Below are positions 1-8,175 of a stretch of DNA of 64,000 nt, piece by piece. Numbering within the stretch: the stretch's first letter is position 1; each line of letters begins with the position of its first letter. Origin of the DNA: an uncultured Alphaproteobacteria bacterium (GTDB lineage Bacteria > Pseudomonadota > Alphaproteobacteria > RF32 > CAG-239); contig CAJUKS010000005.1 of NCBI GenBank assembly GCA_910587405.1, positions 53,517 through 117,516 on the forward strand, written 5' to 3'. Below the pieces are notes generated by a model. The model saw nothing but the letters and a program-made list of their open reading frames with translations. It had not been told where the DNA came from and searched no databases. A program made the position numbers and the translations under genes.

Positions 1-160
1 CTAAAATAATCACGTCATAACTGCTGGCCGCCGCTTCTTCAATCAAGTCCATGGCTTCTTTGCCGTCTTGCGCCCATTCGACCTCAAAACCCGAAAGCTC
101 AAGCAGGCTTTTGACCAGCCCGCCCAGTTTAATGTCATCTTCCGCCAACAACAGTTTCAT
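1..160 (-). CDS. two-component response regulator, receiver domain (partial, runs off window)
   Basis: The first 53 codons of a minus-strand gene are visible; the rest lies beyond base 1. They read as a CheY-like receiver: the start MKLLLAEDD gives the acidic pair that binds Mg2+, and the fragment ends at DVIIL, just before the expected phospho-acceptor Asp. The ATG at 158-160 is preceded by a GGAG ribosome binding site. The output domain cannot be seen, so OmpR/PmrA type is an inference from the divergently placed eptA-like gene, because PmrA-type regulators often sit beside phosphoethanolamine transferase genes. Confidence 0.85.
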   Translation of the reverse strand, partial: MKLLLAEDDIKLGGLVKSLLELSGFEVEWAQDGKEAMDLIEEAAASSYDVIIL

Positions 161-768
161 TAGCATCTCCCACTGTCTTCAGAGTGTAAAAAGCACAAAG
201 CGGTTTTGCAAGCAAAATCTGAACATTATACGTAGATAAATAATTTTTTATGTTTTCTTTCAGATTATTTTCAGATTGAAGCACTATAAGAACTTTCAGA
301 AATAAAAAAATACCCTGAAACGCTGACTTTTAAAACCTTTTTTCCGGTAAAATTTTATTTTACAATGCAATCAAAGGTTTAAACGGAAGATCGGGGTGTT
401 GTTGTTTCGTTTCATAATCCTTCCGGTTTAGGCCGATTGATTATAGTGGTTTACGAAAAGATGCCCGGGCAGAACAAAATTCTGCAGCGGTTGTGCGGAC
501 AAAAATGACCCGAATCAATTTTTATGTGATGTCTCTTTTGGTTATGCACTTTTCAAGTGCGCCTGTTCGAACGGTTTCTCAACCGCAACCGTTCGAATAG
601 TTTTTTAAACACCGTCCGTCGTCTTTTCAATAATCCAACGCCTGCAAATATTGCTTGTCTTTTCGGCTTCAAACTTCTAACATGGACTGAACTTCACTTC
701 CGGCATCGGCAGGAAGCATTTAACAGACTGCTTTTTTCCACTTTTACCTTTCAAGGACGTCCGGACAG
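161..768. other. 608-bp intergenic region between divergent regulator and eptA-like gene
   Basis: I see no credible protein gene here. Frames open on the plus strand begin inside the hairpin at 566-597 and have no ribosome binding site. The region is AT-rich for its first 250 bases. It holds a strong plus-strand hairpin with a T-tract, about 160 bases before eptA, which no annotated gene uses. It must contain the promoters of both flanking genes, but no clean -35/-10 pair stands out. Confidence 0.6.
566..606 (+). terminator. orphan intrinsic terminator
   Basis: Perfect 11-bp stem: TTCGAACGGTT at 566-576 and AACCGTTCGAA at 587-597, with a 10-base loop, then TAG and six T at 601-606. The T-tract lies on the plus strand only. 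No protein gene ends upstream on this strand, so it terminates either a small RNA or an attenuated leader of the gene at 769. Confidence 0.75.
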
Positions 769-2355
769 ATGAAAAAAAACTTTTTGCATGTTTCGTTTCC
801 CCTCTTCAATCTGCTGTTTACTCTCATTTCTTTCTTCTGCTTCAACATCATTTTCCTGCGGAAACTTTTATCCGTTACCGGTTTCGGACTCCCCTTTATT
901 ATTGTGATTCTTGTTATCCTCCTGTTGCTGTTTATCGCTGCTGACCTTTTGTTATGGCCGCATACAGCCAAACCGTCGGCCATTCTGATTCTGTTCCTCA
1001 ATGCCTTCTGTTTTTACTTTATGAACACTTATCACGTTTCCATCGATAAAATCATGCTGCTGAACGCATTTCAGACCGACTTGGCCGAAGCGTCAGATCT
1101 TCTCAGCTTCAGGCTTTTTCTCTGTCTGCTGGTTGGCGCGCTGCTTCCTGCCCTGCTGATCAGCCGCATTCACATCCGCTTTTTGCCCTGGCGACAGGAA
1201 CTGCGCCGTCGCCTGACCCGAGCATTCTTTTTAATAATCGTCATCGGGGCGGTTATTTTTCCAAACTACAAATATACGGCCCAGTTTTTACGCAACCACC
1301 GCCGTCTCAAATACGATCTGCTGCCGGTTAACTATTTCGGCGCCGTCATTTCCGCCGTCCAAATCATTTACAAAAAACATCATCCGTTGGTCCGCATCGG
1401 TACCGATGCCGTTTTTTCCCCTTATTGGAACAATCACAAACCGCTGTTGTTGGTAATTGTTATCGGCGAGACTGCCCGCGCCCAGAACTTTTCACTCGGC
1501 GGTTACCCGCGTGACACCAACCGGGATCTCGAACCCTGGCGCAACCAACTGTTGTATTTCGGCGACACTTCGGCTTGCGGCACTTCGACGGCCGTTTCCC
1601 TTCCCTGTATTTTTTCCGCCCAACGGCGTCGTACTTTTAAGCCCGGCAGCGAGGCCTATACCGAAAATCTGCTTGATGTTTTTCAACGCGTGGGCTACCG
1701 CGTTTTATGGCGCGAAAACAATTCCGGCTGCAAAAACAATTGCGATCGTGTCAAAACCGAAACCTTTTGCAGCAATTACGCCTGCAAAGACGAAATTCTG
1801 TTGAAAGACTTTATCCCCACGGTCAAAAGCCTGCCCGGAAACACCGTTATTGTCCTTCACCAACAAGGAAGCCACGGCCCGGCTTACCACCGGCGCTATC
1901 CGGATCATTTTAAACGCTATACGCCGGTTTGCACCACCGCTGACCTCAGCCGCTGTTTGCAAAACGAGATCATAAACGCCTATGACAATTCGATTGCCTA
2001 CACGTCATATGTACTGGCACAAACCATCAGTCTTCTCAGCCGGCTTTCCGCCGATTACAACACGCTGATGCTGTTCGTTTCCGACCACGGCGAGTCTTTG
2101 GGCGAAAAAGGGCTCTATCTGCACGCCGCCCCTTACATCATTGCGCCCCGCGAACAAACAAAGGTACCGATGTTGATTTGGCTTTCTCCCGCCAACGCCG
2201 AAGCTCTTAAAATTGATCTCTCCTGCGCCCGCAAAACCACCGCCGGCCGCCGTTCCCATGACAACATTTTTCATACTTTGCTCGGCCTGGGCGGGATCAA
2301 CACCGCCGAATATCGGGAAAATCTTGATATTTTCGCCTCGTGCCGCAAAAAATAA
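769..2355 (+). CDS. eptA: lipid A phosphoethanolamine transferase (EptA/MCR family)
   Basis: Inner-membrane enzyme that moves phosphoethanolamine from phosphatidylethanolamine to lipid A, lowering surface charge and polymyxin binding. The 528 residues match the family length. The N-terminal ~190 residues hold about five hydrophobic helices. The rest is a periplasmic sulfatase-fold domain with the Zn ligand motif GETAR (E234), the nucleophile region SACGTSTAVSLPC (probable catalytic T272) and SDHGES (D439, H440). Several Cys pairs (CGT, CKNNCD, CSNYAC) fit the disulfides of the family. AAGGAC precedes the ATG. The divergent response regulator suggests PmrA-like control, but this is not shown. 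EptA versus EptB/C or cell-specific substrate cannot be decided from sequence alone. Confidence 0.9.
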   Translation: MKKNFLHVSFPLFNLLFTLISFFCFNIIFLRKLLSVTGFGLPFIIVILVILLLLFIAADLLLWPHTAKPSAILILFLNAFCFYFMNTYHVSIDKIMLLNAFQTDLAEASDLLSFRLFLCLLVGALLPALLISRIHIRFLPWRQELRRRLTRAFFLIIVIGAVIFPNYKYTAQFLRNHRRLKYDLLPVNYFGAVISAVQIIYKKHHPLVRIGTDAVFSPYWNNHKPLLLVIVIGETARAQNFSLGGYPRDTNRDLEPWRNQLLYFGDTSACGTSTAVSLPCIFSAQRRRTFKPGSEAYTENLLDVFQRVGYRVLWRENNSGCKNNCDRVKTETFCSNYACKDEILLKDFIPTVKSLPGNTVIVLHQQGSHGPAYHRRYPDHFKRYTPVCTTADLSRCLQNEIINAYDNSIAYTSYVLAQTISLLSRLSADYNTLMLFVSDHGESLGEKGLYLHAAPYIIAPREQTKVPMLIWLSPANAEALKIDLSCARKTTAGRRSHDNIFHTLLGLGGINTAEYRENLDIFASCRKK

Positions 2356-2418
2356 AACCGGGCTCTTTTCTTTGTCCGAAGAGAACTTATATCTAAGAGA
2401 CAAAAAAGGAGAAAGATA

Positions 2419-3084
2419 ATGAGCCTGAATCATGTTTATACCCGGCAATCCAAAATGGTACGGGCTTTGTGGAATTTTCTGACCAGTCCTACCGGCGCTT
2501 TTCTGATTGCCGTTTCGGCCATCCTGATCGGTTATTATCAGTTTTACATCAGCCGTCCGATCTTAAAATACACCACCCAAACCACCGAAATATCCACTTC
2601 GGACGAAAACGACGACTTCAAAATTCACATCAACGGCAAAGATTACGCCCAAATTTACAAAACCACAGTTACCTTGAAAAACAGCGGCGAAGACGCGTTA
2701 TCCGGCAGCGATGTTTCGGCAATCGGCCACGACCCAATCCGAATTCCGTTGCCGCCGCGGTTAAAAATCCTTTACTACGGCATTAACAACAGCGAAACGT
2801 CTTCCGACGTTTCTGCCAAACTGATCAGAAAAAACAATGCCATTATTATCGAATTCAACTATCTCAATCCCGACAACCAAATCGCCGTCAATCTGTTCAG
2901 CACCGACAAATATCAAAACTTTGAAATTGTCGGTTCAGCGGTTAACGTCAATAAAATCACTCAGGCTTGGAGCCCGGCACAAACCCGCAAGTTCATCATC
3001 AGGCTGATTGCCGGTCTGATCCTGTTTTATGCATTGTTTATTTACCTGTATGTTCGCCGGCACAAACCGCTGCCCCGGATCTGA
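2419..3084 (+). CDS. bitopic/two-TM membrane protein of unknown function
   Basis: 221 residues. I do not recognise a family. One hydrophobic segment lies at about residues 24-42 (FLIAVSAILIGYYQFYI) and another at about 193-212 (LIAGLILFYALFIYLY), followed by a short basic tail. The ~150 residues between them are hydrophilic, rich in beta-formers and Asn/Asp, and presumably exported. AAGGAG sits 6-8 bases before the ATG. It starts 63 bp after the eptA-like gene on the same strand, so cotranscription is likely and a link to envelope modification is possible but unproven. Confidence 0.75.
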   Translation: MSLNHVYTRQSKMVRALWNFLTSPTGAFLIAVSAILIGYYQFYISRPILKYTTQTTEISTSDENDDFKIHINGKDYAQIYKTTVTLKNSGEDALSGSDVSAIGHDPIRIPLPPRLKILYYGINNSETSSDVSAKLIRKNNAIIIEFNYLNPDNQIAVNLFSTDKYQNFEIVGSAVNVNKITQAWSPAQTRKFIIRLIAGLILFYALFIYLYVRRHKPLPRI

Positions 3085-3120
3085 GCCGCATCCGCATTTT
3101 TCGCTTTTTGCCGAAACGAC

Positions 3121-3148
3121 GCCCGATGCTTATTCAAAAGCATCGGGC
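3121..3148. terminator. hairpin between convergent genes
   Basis: Perfect 11-bp stem: GCCCGATGCTT at 3121-3131 and AAGCATCGGGC at 3138-3148, loop ATTCAA. It lies between the plus-strand membrane protein and the minus-strand cyclophilin. Neither side has a proper T-tract, so terminator function is likely from position rather than proven. Confidence 0.55.
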
Positions 3149-3178
3149 GCAAATTTCGCATCACCGTTTTGTATTGTT

Positions 3179-3784
3179 CTACAAATCCGCAATAACGGCC
3201 ATTGAGACGATTTCATCCGGCATTGCGACCGCACCGTTCGCACCGGCGCCCCGCTTGATCATATCGACATATTCCATGCCCGAAGTCACCTCGCCCCACA
3301 CCGTATATTGCCCGTTAAGCCACGGCGCTTCGGCAAAACAGATAAAAAACTGGCTGTCTGCCGAATCCGGATCCATCGCCCGCGCCATCGACACCGTGCC
3401 GCGAAGATGAGGACGACGGTTAAACTCCGCTTTCAGCTTTTTGCCGCTGCCGCCGGTACCGGTCCCGAAAGGACAACCGGTTTGCGCCATAAAGCCGTCG
3501 ATAACCCGATGAAACTTTAAACCGTTGTAAAAACCTTCACGAACCAACGCCTTAATTCTCTCCACATGGTTCGGCGCCTCGTCGGGAAACATCTCGATAA
3601 CGACATCGCCGTTTTTCAAACGCAGCAACAATGCGTTTTCCGCATCTTTAACCTGATACTTGGCCTTTTCCTTTTTGGCCCGGGTCGGACTCTTGGTCAA
3701 TTGCGGCGTCTGGGCCGACTTCAATCCTTTTGTATCGGCTTTTTTCAACTGCGCGGTTTCGGCATTTTTCAACAATTTTGCCAT
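3179..3784 (-). CDS. cyclophilin-type peptidyl-prolyl cis-trans isomerase
   Basis: 201 residues. The cyclophilin domain covers about residues 48-201. FHRVIDGFMAQTG carries the catalytic Arg, DSADSQFFICFA the substrate-pocket Gln-Phe-Phe, and WLNGQYTVWGEV the loop typical of bacterial cyclophilins. There is no signal peptide; instead a ~45-residue Lys/Thr/Ala-rich hydrophilic N-terminal extension with repeated QLKK / KLLK / GLKSAQT-like elements precedes the domain. It is therefore likely cytosolic (PpiB-like). The extension is unusual for PpiB, which normally starts almost at the domain. Confidence 0.9.
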   Translation of the reverse strand: MAKLLKNAETAQLKKADTKGLKSAQTPQLTKSPTRAKKEKAKYQVKDAENALLLRLKNGDVVIEMFPDEAPNHVERIKALVREGFYNGLKFHRVIDGFMAQTGCPFGTGTGGSGKKLKAEFNRRPHLRGTVSMARAMDPDSADSQFFICFAEAPWLNGQYTVWGEVTSGMEYVDMIKRGAGANGAVAMPDEIVSMAVIADL

Positions 3785-3850
3785 AACATACCTCTCATCA
3801 AATTATCATCTGTCATTTATATAGGGATCGAACAACCAAATAGCAAGCAA

Positions 3851-4798
3851 CTATTTTAAAACATAATCCAAACGCTGTTCAAAATTGAGACCGTGCGGAT
3901 AATGATTGCGGATATTCTTCAAGATATCCCGCAACCCGCGACCGTTGGCAATTTGAATCGCCAGTCCGGGACGGGCATTCAGTTCCAGCATCATCGGTCC
4001 CCGATATTTGTCCAGCACGATATCCGCGCCCAGATATCCCAAACCGGTCATCTCATAACCTTTGGCGGCAATCTCGAGATGCTGACGCCAAAACGGCACC
4101 TGCAATTCCATCAGGTCGGCGCCGGTATCGGGATGATAACGGATCGGCCGGTCATGCGAAACCGCCGCCACCGCGCGACCGGTTCTGATATCAATGCCAA
4201 CCCCGACGGCTCCCTGATGCAGATTGGCCCGTCCGCCCGATTCCCGGGTCGCCAGCCGCATCATCGATAAAGCGGGAAAACCGTTATATACAATCACCCG
4301 CACGTCCGGAATCCCCTGATAACTGAACTTTTCAAACTGAGTCGAAAAATGCACCATTTCTTCCAACACCGCCACATCATATTTGCCGCCGAGAGAGTAC
4401 AATCCGCTCAAGATATTAGAAATATGCTGATATACTTCGTTATAAGTCAAAACCTTTTCCGAAGCGGTTACAAAGTGATTCTCATCATAGCTTTTTATCA
4501 CCAGCACCCCTTTGCCGCCGCTTCCGTGCGCCGGCTTAACCACAAATTCTTTATAATCGCGCACCAGCGACAAAAACTGATCGACTTCATTTTGCACTTC
4601 GATGACACCGATCAGATGCGGCGTGTTAATCCCGACCGTTGCCGCCAGTTTTTTTGTCTGCACTTTATCGTCCACCAACGGATACAGGCGACGGCGGTTG
4701 CTTTTGGCAATAATTTCATAATTACGCCGGTTCATTCCCAACACCCCGGCGGCACGCAGCTGGGCGGGAGTTGCAAAATTCCTCAACCAGTTAAACAT
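3851..4798 (-). CDS. alpha-L-glutamate ligase-like protein (ATP-grasp, sugar-transfer-associated type)
   Basis: About 315 residues from the ATG at 4798, which overlaps the upstream gene by 8 bp and has AAGGG about 9 bases before it. A longer frame reaches 4828 but lies wholly inside the upstream gene. ATP-grasp features are visible: FVVKPAHGSGGKGVLVI (nucleotide-binding loop), the VLEEMV strand and GADIVLDKYRGPMMLELNARPG (split here by function: Mg-binding Asp and Glu-x-Asn). It is the last gene of a retropepsin / 7TM / ligase operon known in proteobacteria. The ligase probably adds an amino acid to an unidentified acceptor; the substrate is unknown. Confidence 0.85.
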   Translation of the reverse strand: MFNWLRNFATPAQLRAAGVLGMNRRNYEIIAKSNRRRLYPLVDDKVQTKKLAATVGINTPHLIGVIEVQNEVDQFLSLVRDYKEFVVKPAHGSGGKGVLVIKSYDENHFVTASEKVLTYNEVYQHISNILSGLYSLGGKYDVAVLEEMVHFSTQFEKFSYQGIPDVRVIVYNGFPALSMMRLATRESGGRANLHQGAVGVGIDIRTGRAVAAVSHDRPIRYHPDTGADLMELQVPFWRQHLEIAAKGYEMTGLGYLGADIVLDKYRGPMMLELNARPGLAIQIANGRGLRDILKNIRNHYPHGLNFEQRLDYVLK

Positions 4799-6332
4799 GG
4801 CGAGCGCCCTTTTTGGCAAGCGGCGCAAACCGGGTCAGTTCGGTCAGGCGATAGCCGGTATAAGTTCCCAGCAGCATCACAATAAACAAAATCACCAGAT
4901 TATACTCGTTAAAGGCAAACATGATATGACGGATGTATTCGTTAACGATCACAAAATAAGTAATCACCGCCACCAACACGCTGTAAACGATTTCTTTGGT
5001 CGCGTTAACGGCCCCGTCTTCTTCCCAGGTGATTGACGCGCGTTCAATGATCCATGCCATAATGATAATCGGGAAAAACAGCGCCGAAGAAGCAATTTCC
5101 CACTTCCATTGATAACCGACGATCGCCAGAGCCTGCATAATCAAAATCACAAAAATGACCACGGCCGAAATACGCGGCACCAACAACAGATTAAGACGCG
5201 ACAGCGCTGCCCGGATCAACAGTCCGATCCCGATAATCACCGAAAAACAAATCAACCCCGGCCAAAATCCGGTTTTAACCAGCGACATTGAAATCAGCAT
5301 CGGCGTAAAAGTCCCCATCGTCTGAATTCCCACCACATTGCGCATCAAAACCACCGTCAAAATCGCCAGCGGAAAGATCATCAGCCATTTAAGGGCATTT
5401 TGCTCATTAAGCGGCAGATTATAAATCGAATAGTCAAACCAGTTGCGGCTGTGAGACAATTCGGCGCGATGCCCGGCCATCCGGAACGACGAACGGATCG
5501 ACTTCATAACCGAGAATTTGGCAACCGAATCCGTTCCTCCTTCCAAATCAACCAACGACTGATTACCGCGCTGAAAGATAATAAAATCACCCGGCAACCC
5601 TTTTTTTCCGGTTTCCAGATTATAAACCTTCCACATCCCTTTGTTATAAACTTCCAGCATAATGTCCGGCACCAGCGTTTTCTTGGCTTCGGCAAGCTTA
5701 ATCCCGCGTACCATCCGCCCCGACACGCCTTTCAAAGCCAACAAATCCAAAACGGCCTGTGCGGTTGCTTTCGGCGTCCGCGGCGCCGCAACAAACGATT
5801 GTACCGTTTCATCAGGCGGCGTTTGGTTAAACAAAGCGATAATCTGCTGAACTTCGTCCCCTTCCCGGGCCGCCGCCGTCTCCAGCAGTTGGGCAGCCAG
5901 CGCCGACGTCTGTTCGTCCATTACCGGCTTTTGGGGTTTTGCCGGCGCTGCCGCTTCCGTTTTGCCGCGGCTGTCAACATTATCATAGAGCAAAATGCGA
6001 TAATAAATATCCTGCGGTCTTTTCCGAGGCGCTGACGAGACAATCACCCGATCGCTTTTCTTCTCAATTGTATATTTCGGTGCGACGATATCTTCATCAA
6101 GAATCTTAAAGCCGTCAATTTTCCCCGGCCGCGCCAGCGAGACCGTAATTTTGCGGCCGTCCGGAACAAAACTGACATGTTCCTCAATCGTCCATACGTC
6201 GGTGGTCTTGCTGGGCGTAAAGTTAAACCCCCAATACATCACTTTATAGTAGGTGCTGAAACCGGCATAAAGCAGCGACAACAACAACCCGATCGTTAAA
6301 AAGGTCCTTACTGATTTCAATTTTTTTAACAT
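4791..6332 (-). CDS. inactive transglutaminase-like periplasmic domain fused to a 7TM region
   Basis: 513 residues. One N-terminal hydrophobic helix at about 12-30 is followed by a ~280-residue periplasmic part with a transglutaminase-like stretch (roughly 135-250: LNQTPP-type helix, AQAVLDLLALKGVSGRMV, then MWKVYNLETG). I cannot find a Cys-His-Asp triad, which agrees with the known inactive family. From about residue 315 to 505 there are seven strongly hydrophobic segments. It ends inside the ligase gene (8-bp overlap) and begins 30 bp after the retropepsin gene, a tight operon. A sensor or scaffold role is inferred, not shown. Confidence 0.85.
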   Translation of the reverse strand: MLKKLKSVRTFLTIGLLLSLLYAGFSTYYKVMYWGFNFTPSKTTDVWTIEEHVSFVPDGRKITVSLARPGKIDGFKILDEDIVAPKYTIEKKSDRVIVSSAPRKRPQDIYYRILLYDNVDSRGKTEAAAPAKPQKPVMDEQTSALAAQLLETAAAREGDEVQQIIALFNQTPPDETVQSFVAAPRTPKATAQAVLDLLALKGVSGRMVRGIKLAEAKKTLVPDIMLEVYNKGMWKVYNLETGKKGLPGDFIIFQRGNQSLVDLEGGTDSVAKFSVMKSIRSSFRMAGHRAELSHSRNWFDYSIYNLPLNEQNALKWLMIFPLAILTVVLMRNVVGIQTMGTFTPMLISMSLVKTGFWPGLICFSVIIGIGLLIRAALSRLNLLLVPRISAVVIFVILIMQALAIVGYQWKWEIASSALFFPIIIMAWIIERASITWEEDGAVNATKEIVYSVLVAVITYFVIVNEYIRHIMFAFNEYNLVILFIVMLLGTYTGYRLTELTRFAPLAKKGARHV

Positions 6333-6362
6333 ACGCAGTCCTCAACCACAAATAATGCCGGC

Positions 6363-6929
6363 TCAGCGCAGGGTGTTGGCAAGCGAAGTGTCGACGATTG
6401 CCCGGCCGGTCAGGATGTTGCGTCCGATCAGCCCCTGATAATTAAAGCGGTCACGTTCCGCCAGCGAAAATTGTTCTTTAATGATTTCATCGCCCATTTT
6501 GATATCCATCACCACCACAATCCGCTCTTCGCGGCCGTTGATGCGCTTAACCTTGGGCTGACGTTTGATTTTCTTCTCAAAATGATGCCTCTCTCCGCTT
6601 TCCCGGTTTACCAAATCGAAAGCCACCCATTTTTCGCCGTCGCGTTCAAACAAACGGTGATTGTCGGTATCGATCGAAGACGTTTCGGCACCGGTGTCAA
6701 TACGCGACAAAAACGGAGATTTCATCGGCAGAAAATAAACCGGTTCCACCGCGCCGATAACTTTCAACTGACGCTTTACCGGCTGTGGTTTCGGTTTGCT
6801 GATTTTGCTTTCCGGCATTCTCACCTCCACGCCCGGCACAATTGCGGGCCTGATTTCCTGCCGGTTTTGGCAGCCGCTCACAACCAACAACGCCGCGGCA
6901 AAGGTTATCTTAAACAAAATATTAGCCAT
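6363..6929 (-). CDS. retropepsin-like aspartic protease lipoprotein (RimB / ATP-dependent zinc protease family)
   Basis: 188 residues from the ATG at 6929. Residues 1-20 form a lipoprotein signal ending VVSGC, so Cys20 is probably lipidated. The core has the retropepsin active-site motif R-I-D-T-G-A at about 77-81 (Asp78) and a second family motif LIGRNIL. The family is named zinc protease in databases but its DTGA motif marks a dimeric aspartic-protease fold. A longer frame extends upstream to 7382 but crosses the divergent gene and lacks a signal. First gene of the operon with the 7TM protein and ATP-grasp ligase. Confidence 0.85.
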   Translation of the reverse strand: MANILFKITFAAALLVVSGCQNRQEIRPAIVPGVEVRMPESKISKPKPQPVKRQLKVIGAVEPVYFLPMKSPFLSRIDTGAETSSIDTDNHRLFERDGEKWVAFDLVNRESGERHHFEKKIKRQPKVKRINGREERIVVVMDIKMGDEIIKEQFSLAERDRFNYQGLIGRNILTGRAIVDTSLANTLR

Positions 6930-7073
6930 ATCATCTCTTTGATGTATTGTTTTTAATGTATCTTTATTTATCTTCAAATATATCCAAATGTAAAGCAAAA
7001 AAAAATTTACTGTGATCACTTTTTTAATGACTTTTTTTCTAAAAACCGCTATATTTGTACAAAATTGAGAATC

Positions 7074-8117
7074 ATGATCAGAATGAAGAAAAAAATGCCG
7101 TCCGACAAAACAAAATCCTCTAAAATTTTGAAAATAAAATTCCGCAAAAATCTCTACCGCCTGCGTAAGTTTTTCGCCGGACTGACAATGGCGGGAACAG
7201 TGGCATCCTCCCCGCTCAACGTTCAGGCTCAGGATAATATGGAAAAACCTTCCCGCAGCCCGGCGGATACCGGCATGTTTGTCGCTGACAATCATGCTCC
7301 TCTCAACGCTTCCGTCGGAGCGGAAGAAATGCTCGCTTACGGCAGACTGATCGAAGTCGATATCCAAAATGAAATCAACCAACGCGCCGACTGGTTAGTC
7401 AACGAGTATCTGAAAGCCACCTCCAAGCATCTCAAAGCCATCAAAAAGGCGACGGCAAACGGACAAAAAACGACTTATGTCAAAAACAATTTTTTCAATA
7501 TCGTTTATCCCAACGGCGGCCTGTCGGGCAAAAACAACTATTGCATCACCGCCATTAACCGCGCTTTGATCGATGCCAACCGTTGCGGCGATTTCAACAA
7601 AGTGTTGCCGCAGTATGATACCGAAGGTGCGCAGGCCGTCGAATGCAATCGTTTCATCGCCTACCTGACCCGGAAAGGTTTTGGGGACTGCATCCGGCAA
7701 GGTACAATCAATACTGCCGACCTTGAACCGGGAGATATCGTCATGACACCCCGCGGCGGCGGTTATTTTCACGCCACCACCTACATCGGCAACGGCAAAG
7801 TCCGCAGTTTCAACAGCGACGGAGAATGGGCTTTGAAAAAACGCAGCGGCATCGTGATCAAGCTTCGCCATATCGCGCAAAAAGCAATTTTGCTCGAATT
7901 GCAAAACAAGCGCCTGATTGATGTTGAAAAAGGCAACCCGCAGGTCGTCCCGATACAGGACGCCCAGAAAATGATGCAGTTTTTCTACAAAGGGCGCAAA
8001 ACAGATAACAACGGCTCGCGGACAATGGCTGCCCTTCGAATCCAGACCCCGCATTACCTTGCGGCGGCAGCAACCCGCCGTTCCTACACCGCACGCCGGA
8101 ACGGGTGGGAAATATAA
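7074..8117 (+). CDS. exported papain-like amidase candidate (CHAP/NlpC-P60-like)
   Basis: About 347 residues. The start is uncertain: TTG at 7065 and ATGs at 7074, 7083 and 7095 are in frame, with only a GAGA element nearby. A long basic N-region leads to a hydrophobic stretch and a likely signal cleavage after VQAQ, about 50 residues in. The catalytic part has YCITAINRAL (candidate nucleophile Cys, about residue 157) and LEPGDIVMT...YFHATTYIG (His), the order and spacing of NlpC/P60 and CHAP cysteine peptidases. It may cut peptidoglycan or a peptide amide. The C-terminal 80 residues are basic and look disordered. Confidence 0.65.
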   Translation: MIRMKKKMPSDKTKSSKILKIKFRKNLYRLRKFFAGLTMAGTVASSPLNVQAQDNMEKPSRSPADTGMFVADNHAPLNASVGAEEMLAYGRLIEVDIQNEINQRADWLVNEYLKATSKHLKAIKKATANGQKTTYVKNNFFNIVYPNGGLSGKNNYCITAINRALIDANRCGDFNKVLPQYDTEGAQAVECNRFIAYLTRKGFGDCIRQGTINTADLEPGDIVMTPRGGGYFHATTYIGNGKVRSFNSDGEWALKKRSGIVIKLRHIAQKAILLELQNKRLIDVEKGNPQVVPIQDAQKMMQFFYKGRKTDNNGSRTMAALRIQTPHYLAAAATRRSYTARRNGWEI

Positions 8118-8127
8118 ACAAGTTCAA

Positions 8128-8148
8128 AGCCCCGGCATTGCCGGGGCT
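8128..8148 (+). terminator. intrinsic terminator-like hairpin between convergent genes
   Basis: AGCCCCGGC (8128-8136), loop ATT, GCCGGGGCT (8140-8148), then CTCTTTG. The 9-bp GC-rich stem follows the amidase stop codon by 10 bases and faces the convergent porin gene. The T-tract is weak. Confidence 0.65.
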
Positions 8149-8175
8149 CTCTTTGACACATTGCCCTTTTCCGTC

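Noticed and set aside
557..772. 71-codon plus-strand frame
   Set aside because: Begins inside the terminator hairpin, has no ribosome site and runs into the eptA start.
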